Program-made: the position numbers and the translations under genes | Shown here: positions 35,130-45,212 of the stretch, piece by piece | How the letters are laid out: each line of letters starts with the position of its first letter | Numbering within the stretch: the first letter of the stretch is position 1 | Origin: Forficula auricularia | Taxonomy: Eukaryota > Arthropoda > Insecta > Dermaptera > Forficulidae | Length of the DNA stretch: 64,000 bases | Assembly (NCBI GenBank): GCA_024734495.1 | Contig: JALMQS010000556.1 | Coordinates: 868,001 to 932,000 of the forward strand | Direction of reading: 5' to 3' | Notes under the pieces: generated by a model | Databases searched by the model: none | What the model was told of the DNA's origin: nothing | What the model saw: only the letters and a program-made list of their open reading frames with translations

Positions 35130-35370
35130 AAATTTTTAAAAAATTGCACATATTTAATGAGAAAATCTCCTCAGTATGCGCGACGTTTCGACTCCTATTT
35201 CTGGAGTTGTCTTTAAGTGATTTTGGAGTCTATTAATGTATTAACTGAATAAGACTTTTCATTCTATCAATAAGCTTCACCCCCAGAACTTGAAAATTAC
35301 TTCAAAAGTGTCGAAACATCCTGCATTCTAGTGATATATTCTCATTAAAAATGTGCAATCTCGGGGGCTT
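35130..35370. repeat. Foldback element f4 with GAAAC motif
   Basis: Inverted arms near 35140-35220 and 35300-35368 share attgcacatatttaatgaga / tctcattaaaaatgtgcaat and cgacgtttcgac / gtcgaaacatc. Minus strand 35217-35182 reads cttaaagacaactcc, a loop, ggagtcgaaacgtc: a 5-bp stem followed by CGAAACGTC. Confidence 0.75.
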
Positions 35371-36489
35371 TAATCGAAATATTTGTTCCAATAAATTGTT
35401 TAATATTTTATAATCATAGACTAGCATAGTAGAATTCACAGATAAATTATATTTAATAAAAATACCTACAATTTATTTAGCAACATATACGAAGTAACGA
35501 ATATGTAAATATTATTTAAAACAAAAGTATTCCCACGCACTTTTTGAAAATGAACAATTACAATCTCTAGTAAACAATGGTCAGTTTATTGTCATTTTAT
35601 AATATAAAAATATTATTTATCACCTGAAAGCTTTCCTGGATATATTTGGGAAGGATTGTATTTATTCTGTAAAATAAACAAAAAAATTTTGCATTTCAAA
35701 TGAATTGCTTATTAAAAAAAAACTCGATATGTCATTTCTTTCTTTTTAATAATTAAATATTAAAGTAAGAAAAAAATGACTCCAGAGTTTCAAGGGGGTG
35801 TGGTCGTTAGGGTTGTACCCCCCCCCCCCCCGGTCTAAGAAACTTTTTGAACAACTCTATCCAGTCGTTGTTCCGTTACGATTCAACTACGAGTTGTTCT
35901 TTTTTTCATATTATTGATTTGAATTGGATTTAAATATTCATAAGATTTTTAAGGGTAGAAAACAAGGGTAGATGAATTAGGGGTGGAAGGGATGAAGAAA
36001 GCGAAGCGAGAACTTTAGAAACAAGAAGGACAAGGCAAAATATAAATTTGCATTATTGCCAATCAATTTAGCTTGTGTATGATTATTCTTCATTTTTCCT
36101 TTTATAAAAAATTAAATATAAAGAAGAATTTTTTTAATATGTATAAATATTTATTTTTAATCATAAACTGTAAACTAAACTACTAAAAATAATTCCAGCT
36201 TTATCTAGCTCGCTTAATTCTCTCATCCTTTGTATGACTATCTAAGGCCTTTTATTATTTTATCCAGATAATGAATGATAAGGGATGTGTTGATTTTGGA
36301 AAAGTGAAAAAGTTGTCATGGAATAGGCGGTTTGAGTGGAGACGGGTAGTTGCGTCAAACTAGTCTTAGCAATGTATACTCTATGATGATGATGATGATG
36401 ATGACTGTTAATAATATTTCTTAATGTATAATGTATTCGTCAACGACCTTGCAAGTGTTGTTAGAATTCAACGCAATCAAATTTAAACT
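35371..36489. other. AT-rich non-coding DNA with (ATG)n microsatellite
   Basis: A poly-C run at 35818-35831, a GATGAA-rich stretch near 35940-36010 and a perfect (ATG)7-like microsatellite at 36383-36404. No coding frame recognised. Confidence 0.5.
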
Positions 36490-37385
36490 ACACTCCTGTT
36501 CATTTCACCTACTCTTGAGAAAATTTTTGTTCACAAAAAATATATGAAAATTAAATTGGAGGCCAGAAAAGAACACTCTTATTCGCTTCTGGTATCAGGA
36601 TACAAATTTTAAAAATTTTAAGAAAATCAATTGTTAACAATTGAATTCAAGGCTCCAATTAACTAGCTTTAATACTTGCTTCACTGCCACCTCAAATTAT
36701 ACATATTAAAAAAATATATTCATTGATCTATTCTAAAACTTGAGTAGGCTAAATTGTTTAAAAAAACTATATGAAAAGATACGATGATTCGTGAAATGAA
36801 ACTCGATTCTACTACTGGTTACTGATTTCTTTCATTTCACCTACTCTTGAGATCGACAAAATTTTTGCTCACAAAAAGTAAATGAAAATTAAATTGGCGA
36901 GAAGAAAAGTAGACTCCTATTCTCTTCTGGTGTCCGGATACAAATTTTAAAATTTTTAAGAAAATCATTGGTTAAACTGTGGTTAAGTATTCGAACCGTG
37001 GTTAAATATTTGAACCGTGTTTAAGTATTTGAACAATGGTTAAGTAATTGAACCATGGTTAGCTATTTGAACCGTGGTTAATTATGAAAATAGCTAACTC
37101 TTTCTGGAAGAAATTTAATAAACTAACTCTTTAATTCAAGGCTCCAATTGGCTAGGTGTAATCTAGCTTCATTGCCAGCTCAAATTATATAGATTAAAAA
37201 AAATATATTCATTGATCTATTCGAAAACTCTAGTAGGAAAAATTGTTAAAAAATCCATATGAAAAGAAACTATGATTATTGAAATGAAACTCGATTCTAT
37301 CTACTGTTGCTTACTGATTTCTTTCAATTCAACTACTCTTGAGATCGACAAAATTTTTGTTCACAAAAAGTGGAATTTTTACGAC
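36490..37385 (+). repeat. Tandem array of ~350-bp units
   Basis: Repeated landmarks: ctcttgaga..aaaatttttgttcacaaaaa (about 36510, 36845, 37330), ttggaggccagaaaag..ttctggtatcaggatacaaattttaaaa (36555, 36893), aaggctccaatt (36648, 37138) and tatattcattgatctattc (36713, 37206). Roughly two and a half units; the second carries an inserted minisatellite. A diverged single piece lies in reverse orientation at 50405-50490. Confidence 0.8.
36975..37085 (+). repeat. 19-bp minisatellite, about 5.5 units
   Basis: Consecutive units gtggttaagtattcgaacc, gtggttaaatatttgaacc, gtgtttaagtatttgaaca, atggttaagtaattgaacc, atggttagctatttgaacc and a partial unit. Each is 19 bp with 1-4 changes. It lies inside the second unit of the surrounding array. 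Confidence 0.9.
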
Positions 37386-37399
37386 AAATTTTTTTTTGA

Positions 37400-38165
37400 G
37401 ATATTTCAAATAAAATATATTTTTTCAATTCTCTAGGACCGTCTGATTCCAAATATACTAAAAAATCTTTAATTTGGATATTTCAAATTTTTTGTTCAAA
37501 TCAGAAATAATAGCCTTGCCATTTTTTCGCTTTTAGAATTTTTTTTTTTTTAGACACCTATTTCAAATAAAATATTTTTTTTCAATTCTCCAGGAACGTC
37601 TGATGCCAAATATACTAAAATTTCTATAATTCGGATATTTCAAATTTTTTATTAAAATTTATTTATTCAATTCTCTAGGACCGTCTGATCCCAAATATAA
37701 TAAAATTTCGTTTATTTGAATATTTCAAATTTTTTGTCACAATCAGAAATTTTACAAGGCTATATAGCCTTGCCATTTTTCCTTTTTTTGAGATATTTCA
37801 AATAAAATATATTTTTCAATTCTCTAGGACCCTATCTCTGATCCCAAATATAATAAAATTTGTATAATTTGGATATTTCAAATTATTTGTTAAAATCAGA
37901 AATAGCATTGCCATTTTTTTGCCTTTAGAGAATTTTTTTTTGAGATACCTATTTCAAATAAAATATATTTTTACAATTCTCTAGGACCGCTTGATCACAA
38001 ATATACCAAACTTTCTATAATTCATATATTTCAAATTTTTATCAAAATAAGAAATTTCACAAGGGCTTGCCATTTTTTTTTTTTTTTTTTTGAGATATTT
38101 CAAATAAAATATATTTTTTCAATTCTCTAGCACCGTCTGATCCCAAGTATATTAAAATTTCTATG
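37400..38165 (+). repeat. Satellite-like array, six ~150-bp units
   Basis: caattctctaggaccgtctg recurs at about 37431, 37588, 37673, 37822, 37977 and 38125 (intervals 157, 85, 149, 155, 148, so one unit is deleted). Each unit also has gagatatttcaaataaaata and ccaaatata.taaaattt..ggatatttcaaat. Low-copy local satellite. Confidence 0.9.
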
Positions 38166-38308
38166 TACCTAACGTTTTTGATAGTATTAATGTAAAAATT
38201 ATATTATATTGATTTCATAAATTCATTTACTCATCTGATATATACTTCAATAATTTAATATTATGTTTTTTAACCATTAAATTTTTTTTCATATAAAAGA
38301 CAAATTAT
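38166..38308. other. AT-rich spacer
   Basis: No feature recognised. Confidence 0.5.
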
Positions 38309-39164
38309 TTTTACTTTACCATACAGGGTATGGTCAAGTATTGTAATCGTGCATGAAAAAAGTGGTTTTTTTCCTTCTTTTTTTTCAAAATATCTCAAAA
38401 ACGGCTAAAACTATTTTAATTTAAAAAATTGAGCAAAACCATGGAATTTCGCTCTACAAAAAAGCCCTAATAAGTGAACATCGAAAAAATTATATTTTTC
38501 GAGATAATAATTGTTTTGTCAAAATGTCTATTAGTTTGTTGTCTACTAGTTAGTCTGGTGGTTAGTCTGTGCGTTACAAAATTTTGTGGACGAGTTAGCT
38601 CAAAAACTAGTGTGAATATCGAAACCAAATTTCACACGTAGTTTTGTTCCATTGAGACTAAGACCTAATTAGATTTTGGTGTACATCGACCCAAAAGTAA
38701 GGGGGGTGGAGGGGGGGGGTTAAAAATTAAAAATCTAGGCCATTTGAGCAAACTCAACCAAATTTTGTATACATAATCAGTGGGCCCCCAGAAGTCCGAA
38801 AATGAAAAAACCAACATCCCAAAATGGGGGAAGGAGTGTAGGGTCAAAAAATAAAAATCTGGGCTCTTGTATCAAACTCAACCAAATATTGTGTACATAA
38901 TCAGTGGGACTCCAGAAGTCTAAAAATACAAAAACTAAGCACCCAAAATAGGAGGGGGGGGGTCACAAAATGAAAATCTTGGCCATTTACCAAACTCAAC
39001 CAAATTTTGTATACATAATCAGTGGGCCCAAACTAAGCTGAAAATGCAAAAACTCCCTCCCCTACATGATTATAAATAATTTTATTAAATATTAAATATA
39101 AGTGAAGGGCCAGGTTGTATGGTAAAGCCAAGTGGATGGCCACATCAGAACACGTCAGCTTGTT
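38309..39164 (+). repeat. R1 repeat copy 5
   Basis: Complete copy from ttttactttaccatacaggg to gccacatcagaacacgtcag with three internal units (near 38765, 38888 and 39004). The best copy for a family consensus because both termini and all internal landmarks are present. Confidence 0.88.
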
Positions 39165-39912
39165 TAATTATTGAATGGTTCAAATTGTATTTTGATTTTC
39201 CTGCTTATGCCGCTCCCATTTCTAAGGGGGTGGGGTGTAAACAACCACCATTTTCATATATTATACAAATCATCATCAATATCTTGGATTCAGGAATTGA
39301 CAATCTCTCATATTTTCTTAAGAAATTTTACCACTGCTACAAATAGCAATTTGAATTTATATTCAAGGCTTTTAACAAAAATAACCTGTCCAAAATTTTA
39401 GCACATGCTAAGGAAAAGCTATCAACTATATTTGTTTCTTTAATATGTTTTCTCATCTATGTCTACGAGTTTACGATTTTACGACTCTTTTATTTTAGAA
39501 TGATTAATTATAGATTGTATCTTCAGCTTTTAAAATGGATATTTTATTATTTATTTTACAAAAGTTAACTATATTTCTTTAAACTAAAAAAAAAAGAAAA
39601 AAGAGATTCTACTAGCAATTTATTTATTTCTTACATAAATAATATCTACATATGATTGTTTTAAAATTCCCCTTCGAGATTAATGAGCGTTCCTGGGGGT
39701 TGATTTATTTATTTATTTTAAAAATATGTGACATGGAATATTATCAAAATGGAGCATCGCCTTGGGGTAACATGGGAATGTCAATATCAACTTCATTAAA
39801 GGCATTTCATAATTATAGGTGAACTTATTAACATTTTTATATTTTCATTAGGATATTCTAGAAATCTAGGTAGGATATTTTCTACAGATAATGAATAATA
39901 TGGGATGTGATA
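39165..39912. other. AT-rich non-coding DNA
   Basis: No gene recognised; a (TTTA)-rich run at about 39702-39720. The frames at 39119-39401 run out of the R1 end and resemble nothing known. Confidence 0.5.
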
Positions 39913-40471
39913 ATTTTTACTTTACCATACAGGGTATAATCAAGTATTGTAATCGTGCATGAAAAAAGTGGTTTTTTTTTCCTTTTTTTTCGAAATATCT
40001 AAAAAACGGCTGAAACTATTTTGATTAAAAATTGGGCAAAATCATGGCATTTTAGTCTACAAAAAAGCCCGTCTGTGCGTTACCAAATTGTTGTGGACGA
40101 GCTAGCTCAAAAACTAGAGTGAATATCGAAACCAAATTTTACAGGTAGGTTTACTCCATTGAGATTAAAAGCTGATTAGAATTTGGTACATATCGACTCA
40201 AAATTAAGGGGGCAGGGGATGTTAAAAATTAAAAATCTAGGCCATTTAAGCAAACTCAACCAAATTTTGTATACCTACATAATAATCAATGGGACCCCAG
40301 AAGTCTAAAATGCAAAAACTAACCTCCCAAAATGGGGGAGGGGGGGTGTATGGTCAAAAAATGAAAATCTAGACTCTTGTACCAAACTCAACCAAATTTT
40401 GTTTACATAATCAGTGGGCCAACAGTAATCTAAAAATGCAAAAATTAACCGCCCCAAAATAGGGGGGAGTT

Positions 40472-40595
40472 GATGCGTACAAAGTTTACTTGATGTATTG
40501 TTAATCGTTTTATTGTTTATATTTATATGTTGATGTTGTTGTTAAATAAATGTTTTAAATGAGATTACGAGTTCTTAATTAATATGATCGTAATA
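40472..40595 (+). repeat. 5' LTR (~124 bp)
   Basis: Starts tgatgcgtac and ends just before the primer-binding site (..gatcgtaata). Very short for an LTR. The first 46 bp match the 3' copy; the rest (tttatatttatatgttgatg..) does not. Confidence 0.7.
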
Positions 40596-40596
40596 T

Positions 40597-40609
40597 TGGC
40601 GCCCGAACA
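40597..40609 (+). other. tRNA primer-binding site
   Basis: TGGCGCCCGAACA, the complement of the 3' end of a tRNA-Lys (UUU type) including the CCA, lies immediately after the 5' LTR. Such a site primes minus-strand DNA synthesis in LTR retroelements. The match stops after 13 bases. Confidence 0.85.
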
Positions 40610-40617
40610 ATGTGAAA

Positions 40618-41764
40618 ATGATAAGAAAACCTAGTAGACCACTAGCGAAGAGGAATAAGAAAAATGATTTTGCGAATATGGAAATAACGAGGGGGGAGAT
40701 ATCGAAGATCAAGGATCATATAAAAAAAGGTGAGCATAGAGTAATGGATTTGGGAGAGGAGGTGAATAAATTAAAAATGAATTCGAAAAAATAATAAAAA
40801 AATTAAAAGATGATTTGGAAGAGGAAAAAAACAAGAGGATAGAGTTGGAAGAAATAATAAAAAGGAAGGAAAATTCGGAAAAGGGAAGTGATTTCGAGAT
40901 TAATAGGAATATTCAATTAGCAGACGTGGGAAAATTCCTTCCGGTGTTTAGAGCTCTCCCAGAGGAAGATCCGAAGTTATTTTTAAAAAAGGTCGAGAAT
41001 ACTCTATTAAAATATAAAGTACCGGAAGAATGTTTGGCTCATGGTGGTTTCGGATCAGTTGTTAGATAAGGCCAAGACATGGTGGCGGTGGTCAATCAAT
41101 TTCCAGCGTTGGATTGGAAAGATTTTAAAATGAAATTTCTCCTAGAATATGATAGTTTAATCGTAGTCTCAAAGTTAAAGGTTATGTTTTATGAGGAGAA
41201 ACAGAGAAAAGACGAACCTATAAGGTTATTTATTGAGAATAAGATGGCTTTATATAAGAGAGTTTTTCCGGACGAAGATGCTGGTTCAATCCTTCAAGTT
41301 TTAGTGGAGATGACACTCCACGTGTTAGATCGTCCATTAGGGGAATGAAATTCACTGATATTGAAGGGTTTATGCAGACGGTAGAAGAAATAGAAAGGGA
41401 TTTAAAGGATATGGATAAAGAAGAGAAGACAAGTCCCACTCAGGATAGAAGTTGCATTCAGGATAGACGTTTTTGTGGATTCTGTAGGCAGGGAAGGACA
41501 TGGAGAAGACACTTGCTTCAAGAAGGGAAACGAGTGGAGGGGCAAGGAAAAAGGGAGTTCCTTGTCCAAAAAGCAGTAGGATTCCCTAAGAAAGTAGGAA
41601 TAGAAAGTGAGATCGCTAGTCATATTATTTGTTGTGTGAATAAATTTTCGGAAATCATTAGGCCATTAATGGAATTACAAATAGAGGAAAGTAGAAGGGC
41701 ATTAACTAATGAAGATGATTTAATTCCGTACTGGTTGAAGGAAGTCAAGGAGGATGAGTTTTGA
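40618..41764 (+). pseudogene. Retrotransposon Gag polyprotein, several frameshifts
   Basis: Gag would form the particle that packages the element RNA. Likely start ATG 40618, 9 bases after the primer site. The first part (40618-40900) is charged and coiled-coil-like (EISKIKDHIKKGEHRVMDLG, then EEEKNKRIELEEIIKRKENS after a shift in an A-run near 40785). Next comes a retrotransposon-gag-like core: LPVFRALPEEDPKLFLKKVE, a WW pair near 41080, WKDFKMKFLLEYDS, and IRLFIENKMALYKRVFPDED. A further shift near 41340 leads to the C-terminal part, where a CX2C (CGFC near 41470) starts a CCHC-type zinc knuckle whose second half lies in another frame. At least four shifts; ends at TGA about 41762. No pol frame follows. 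Confidence 0.8.
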
Positions 41765-41987
41765 ATATAATGGAAGAGGAGAAACTGGATGCTGGTCAGA
41801 TGAACATTAAATCAGAATAAGGAAGAGTTACTTCATCAAATAAAATTATATTTAGAAGAATCGATGGATGGAGCAACAAATTATTGAAAATAGTCAAAGA
41901 AGGGGCAGGTTAGTTAAATATCATTCGAGTTATTTTAAACCTAGGGAAGAAGAAGAATGATCCTGTGGGAAGCTGCGTCCGTGTTCT

Positions 41988-41999
41988 AAGGAGGGAGAC
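41988..41999 (+). other. Polypurine tract
   Basis: AAGGAGGGAGAC immediately before the 3' LTR start (tgatgcgtac). It is the usual primer for plus-strand synthesis, and its position confirms the LTR boundary. Confidence 0.75.
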
Positions 42000-42000
42000 T

Positions 42001-42143
42001 TGATGCGTACAAAAGCTTACTTGATGTATTGTTAATCGTTTTATTGGCATAAGCATAGGATATCCTCTTAACGTTTGCGTTCCTAGAATCCAGCTTGTAT
42101 TAAAATTATCATAGAGTAATTTTCGCTGGCGTTTGCTACGTCT
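42001..42143 (+). repeat. 3' LTR start, then unmatched sequence
   Basis: Positions 42001-42046 match the 5' LTR with a couple of differences (tgatgcgtacaaaagcttac). From 42047 to 42143 (gcataagcataggatatcct..gctacgtctaac) the sequence has no counterpart in the 5' LTR. R1 sequence resumes at about 42144. One LTR has been rearranged, or extra DNA has replaced the LTR end. Confidence 0.65.
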
Positions 42144-42425
42144 AACACCCAAAAAGCAGGGGGGGGGGGGGGAGTGGGTGATTAAAAAATGAAAATATAG
42201 GCTGTTGTACCAAACTCAACCAAATTTTGTATACATAATCAGTGGGCCCCAGGAGTCTAAAAATTCAAAAACTAACCCCCCTGGGCCCCCAGGAGTCTAA
42301 AAATGCAATAACTAACTCCCCTACATGATTATAAATAATTTTATTAAAAATTAAAAATAAGTGAGGGGCCAGGTTGTATGGTAAAGTCAAGTGGATGGGC
42401 ACATCAGAACACGTTAGCTTATTTT

Positions 42426-42959
42426 ACAAAGAGAGAGATTGCATGAGAAGAAATCAAATCATGGGAGTAGTTGGTTAGGACTGGTTACCCTCCATGATAG
42501 CACTCTCGCTATAGACGATGTCTGAAAAACATTTAAAGACATCTTAAAGATAATAAGACCTGTATAAGATGTCTTCTAGAGAGTGAGTGCTATTGGTAGG
42601 AAAATAATAAGCATATCCTTTATTTTTAACACAACAACTATTCTTAATTTATTATTCTTCATTAAGGGATGATTTTTTCGTCATCTCGTGTGAATTAGCT
42701 AAACTGAATTACCTTTTTAACTATCTAAGAAAGATAACCACCCTACCTTACAATTAGTCTTTAGGGATAAAGGAATACTTGTAAAAAAATGTTAACATTA
42801 CGTCCCTGCTTAGAGCAGTATAATTCCTTTGATTTAACAAAAAATAATTATCTAATAAAAAATAGTAAATTAAGGGTAGTTGTCCAAATATTAGTGTTAA
42901 AAATAAAAGAATCTTATTATATTAAACGAGCAATTCTTGTATTGGTATATATATATAGA
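42426..42959. other. Non-coding DNA with a small palindromic element
   Basis: At 42497-42593, atagcactctcgctatagac..gatgtc is inverted against gatgtcttctagagagtgag..tgctat: a MITE-like palindrome of about 97 bp. A related phrase (aatagcacaaagatatcttc) occurs at 17277-17297. The rest is AT-rich; the open frame at 42789-43049 is not recognised. Confidence 0.5.
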
Positions 42960-43565
42960 ATAGGTTTCTCGAAAACGGCTATAACGATTTCGCTAAATAT
43001 TGGTGTACTTATCAAGTGTCATGAGTTATTAGTCGTGTATAAATTTTAATCCGATTGAAATAAAGGAAGGGGGAGTAAATTAGTCATGTCACAAAATAAA
43101 TATTTTAATCGTTCATATCTCGTCTTAGGGAAGTCGCAGAGCCGTGAAATTTGAAACTTAAGCAATCTAGAGGTTACAAGAAGTTCCACAAGATTTTGGA
43201 AAAAATAAAAGTACCGGAAGTTGTTGTTTACGTACGTCGCATTCATGAAATCTCAGAGCTACGAAATTCAAAACTTAAACTCGATATAGGCTAGAAGGGT
43301 TACATAAGCTTTTGGTTGGAACACCATTTACATGAAAGATTTTTCGTTTTTTTTTCTCAAAAACGGCACTAAGGATTTTTTTTTAAATTGGTATATTTAT
43401 CAAATGTCATGAGTTATTAGCGTGTATAAATTCTAATCCGATTAAAATAAATGAAGGGGATGTAAACTAAGAGTGTCGTAAAAAATATATTTTAATCATT
43501 CATATATGGTCTTCAGTAAGTCGCAGAGCCTTGAAATTTGAAACTTGAGCTATTTAGTTCCAAAA
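42960..43565 (+). repeat. Tandem duplication, ~400-bp unit
   Basis: Unit 1 (from about 42966) and unit 2 (from about 43350) share tctc.aaaacggc, ttatcaa.tgtcatgagttat, gtataaatt.taatccgatt, aaataaa.gaagg and aagtcgcagagcc.tgaaatttgaaactt. Unit 2 ends in tccaaaaagttaccgagcatcgctcggtgctccagagc, containing a perfect small palindrome gagcatcgctc. Probably a transposon-derived duplication. No gene. Confidence 0.75.
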
Positions 43566-43632
43566 AGTTACCGAGCATCGCTCGGTGCTCCAGAGCACTT
43601 TATTTTAAAATGAGGAATGTGGGTGTAGGCTT

Positions 43633-43862
43633 GATGGTGAAGGAGTCAGAAGAAATAACAAGACTTGGGCAGCCAAATTTTATTTTATTAAATATTCGGC
43701 CCCAATGTGTGCTAGATTTAATTTGTTAGTTTTTATTTTTTCTACAAATGTATGCAGCTCTGAGAATGGCCTAGACCTGGGGCCGAAACGTCAGCAGTGA
43801 GGGTGTTCAAATAAAAATTGCCTCCACAGGTCTAGTTATTTCTTCTAACTCCTTCACTAATT
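43633..43862. repeat. Foldback element f5 with GAAACGTC motif
   Basis: gtgaaggagtcagaagaaat (43633-43655) is inverted against atttcttctaactccttcac (43838-43858). Between them, ctctgagaatggcctagacc followed by tggggccgaaacgtcagcag (43758-43797) shows a GGCC/GGCC stem before GAAACGTC. The left arm has decayed. Confidence 0.6.
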
Positions 43863-44165
43863 TATTTTAAATAAAAAGTATATAGGTAAAAGATTAGTCA
43901 CAAAAAGGGATTCATTAAATTTCCGTGCTTATGGAAGCCGATTTGCTCTAAAACATTGAAGAAACAAACAATAAATAAAAAATTGAGTACTAAGGGTAGT
44001 TATTTATATTTCTCTAGGATGAAAAACTTGTAACAGAAAGAATTCCATGTCATTTTTATGGCTCGCGTGGTTGATTTTCATAAAACAATGAAAAAATTAC
44101 TACTAAAAAGAATAATAATACCCTCAAGGATAAAGAGATGTCTGTAGAACGCTGTTTCTAAATCA
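43863..44165. other. AT-rich non-coding DNA
   Basis: No feature recognised. Confidence 0.5.
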
Positions 44166-44228
44166 GAGATTCCCAAACATTTTTGTTTGGCAGATCCCTT
44201 GCCTTGTTTTTTCAATTTTGGGTGGATC
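44166..44228 (+). mobile_element. hAT-like terminal fragment
   Basis: cagagattcccaaacatttt followed by gtttggcagatccct resembles the CAGNG..TTCCCAAACTTTTT ends of hAT elements. No matching opposite end or 8-bp target duplication seen, so only a remnant. Confidence 0.4.
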
Positions 44229-44830
44229 CCACTTTTCAAGAAATTTTAATTTATTCTAATGGTATATTTTATCGAGAGCTCGAGTATAATATTTATTTTT
44301 ATATCTCTACCAAATATTAAATTTATGAACCACTTCCAAAATCCTGAAGTGTTACAAAGAGTCCCCCCCCCTCACCTTACCTCATTTTCGGATTTTTTTT
44401 AAGAAAATAAAGATTTACTTTTCAAGAAATTTTAATTAATTCTAATAGTATATTTTATGTATACAGAGCTCGAATATAATATTTATTTTTATATCTCTCC
44501 TAAAAATTAAATCTATAAAGCATCCAAAAATCCTGAAGTGATACAAAGGGTCCCCTATTACTCTCTAATTTTCGGACTTTTTTAAGAAAATAAAGTTTTA
44601 CTTTTGAAGAAATTTTAATTTATTCTAATAGTGTATTTTTTAGAGAGCTCGACTATAATATTTATTTTTATTTCTTTCATAAAAATTAAATTTATGAATA
44701 TTTTTATATCTCTTCTAAAAATTAAATTTATGTACCATCCAAAAATCCTGAAGTTATACAAAGAGTCCTCCCCCCCCCCTCCCTCTAACTCTCATTTTCG
44801 GACTTTTTCATTTTTCTCGAGGGTTTTTTT
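44229..44830 (+). repeat. Tandem array, three ~185-bp units
   Basis: Units at about 44232, 44417 and 44602 share acttttcaagaaattttaat, tcgagtataatatttatttt, ccaaaaatcctgaagtgata, caaagagtcccc and cattttcgga.tttttttaag. The third has a small internal duplication (atctctnctaaaaattaaatt). Joins a diverged R1 copy on the right. Confidence 0.82.
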
Positions 44831-44869
44831 TTTACTTTGAAAAATTTATAATTTTAATTTTTTAAGAGC

Positions 44870-45085
44870 CTCCCTTAATTTTTGGTTCGATTTCAACCAA
44901 AATCTAATCAACTCTTCATCTCAATTTCAAAAAACTACCTGGTTCCGGTTGGTATTCACACTAGTTTTTGAGTTAGAGAGTATACCAAATTTCGTAACGT
45001 ACTAAGGATTTAACAGACATTTTGACAAAATCATTAAAATATAATTTTTTCGATGTTCACTCCTTAGGATTTTTCGTAGAGCAAA
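44870..45085 (-). repeat. Diverged partial R1 copy 7
   Basis: aatttttggttcgatttcaa..ccaaaatctaatcaactctt, cacactagtttttgagtta, aacagacattttgacaaaat and ttcgatgttcactcc follow the non-repetitive arm of R1 in minus orientation. The unit region and both termini are missing. More diverged than the other copies. Confidence 0.75.
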
Positions 45086-45140
45086 CCATTATTTTATTTA
45101 TGTATTACTGTTAAAACAATATGATAATTACAATAATAAT

Positions 45141-45212
45141 AATGGCGCAGGTAGTTAAAACCCATTCTTAGGCTATACAAGAACGATCGCAGGTTCGAAT
45201 CCTGCCAGGTGT
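45141..45212 (+). repeat. tRNA-like sequence (SINE head or tRNA pseudogene)
   Basis: Has an A-box-like tggcgcaggtagttaaaac and a perfect T arm, GCAGG-TTCGAAT-CCTGC (45189-45206). The two acceptor-stem halves do not pair and the anticodon loop is too large, so it is not a functional tRNA. It differs from SINE A and SINE B. Confidence 0.5.

Larger units (their letters stand above)
40472..42143 (+). mobile_element. Short non-autonomous LTR retrotransposon carrying only gag
   Basis: About 1.67 kb inserted in R1 copy 6. The boundary sequence tgatgcgtacaaa..ttacttgatgtattgttaat occurs at both ends (40472 and 42001). A primer-binding site follows the 5' LTR and a polypurine tract precedes the 3' LTR. 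The interior (about 1.4 kb) encodes only a broken Gag; no protease, reverse transcriptase or integrase is visible. Layout fits a gag-only LTR element of Ty3/gypsy type that would need another element's Pol. The right end is uncertain because the two LTRs stop matching after about 46 bp. Confidence 0.8.
39913..42425 (+). repeat. R1 repeat copy 6, split by an LTR element
   Basis: The left part 39913-40470 starts tttttactttaccatacagg; the right part 42144-42425 resumes with acccaaaaagcaggggg and ends gggcacatcagaacacgtta. The break falls in the poly-G part of an internal unit (gccccaaaataggggggag on the left). The R1 sequence around nagcccgtctgtgcg (40065-40085) also lacks the usual gtgaacatcg..gttag segment. 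Confidence 0.87.

Noticed and set aside
45141..45212. Candidate functional tRNA gene
   Set aside because: T arm and B box are good, but acceptor stems do not pair and the anticodon loop is oversized; kept only as a tRNA-like remnant.
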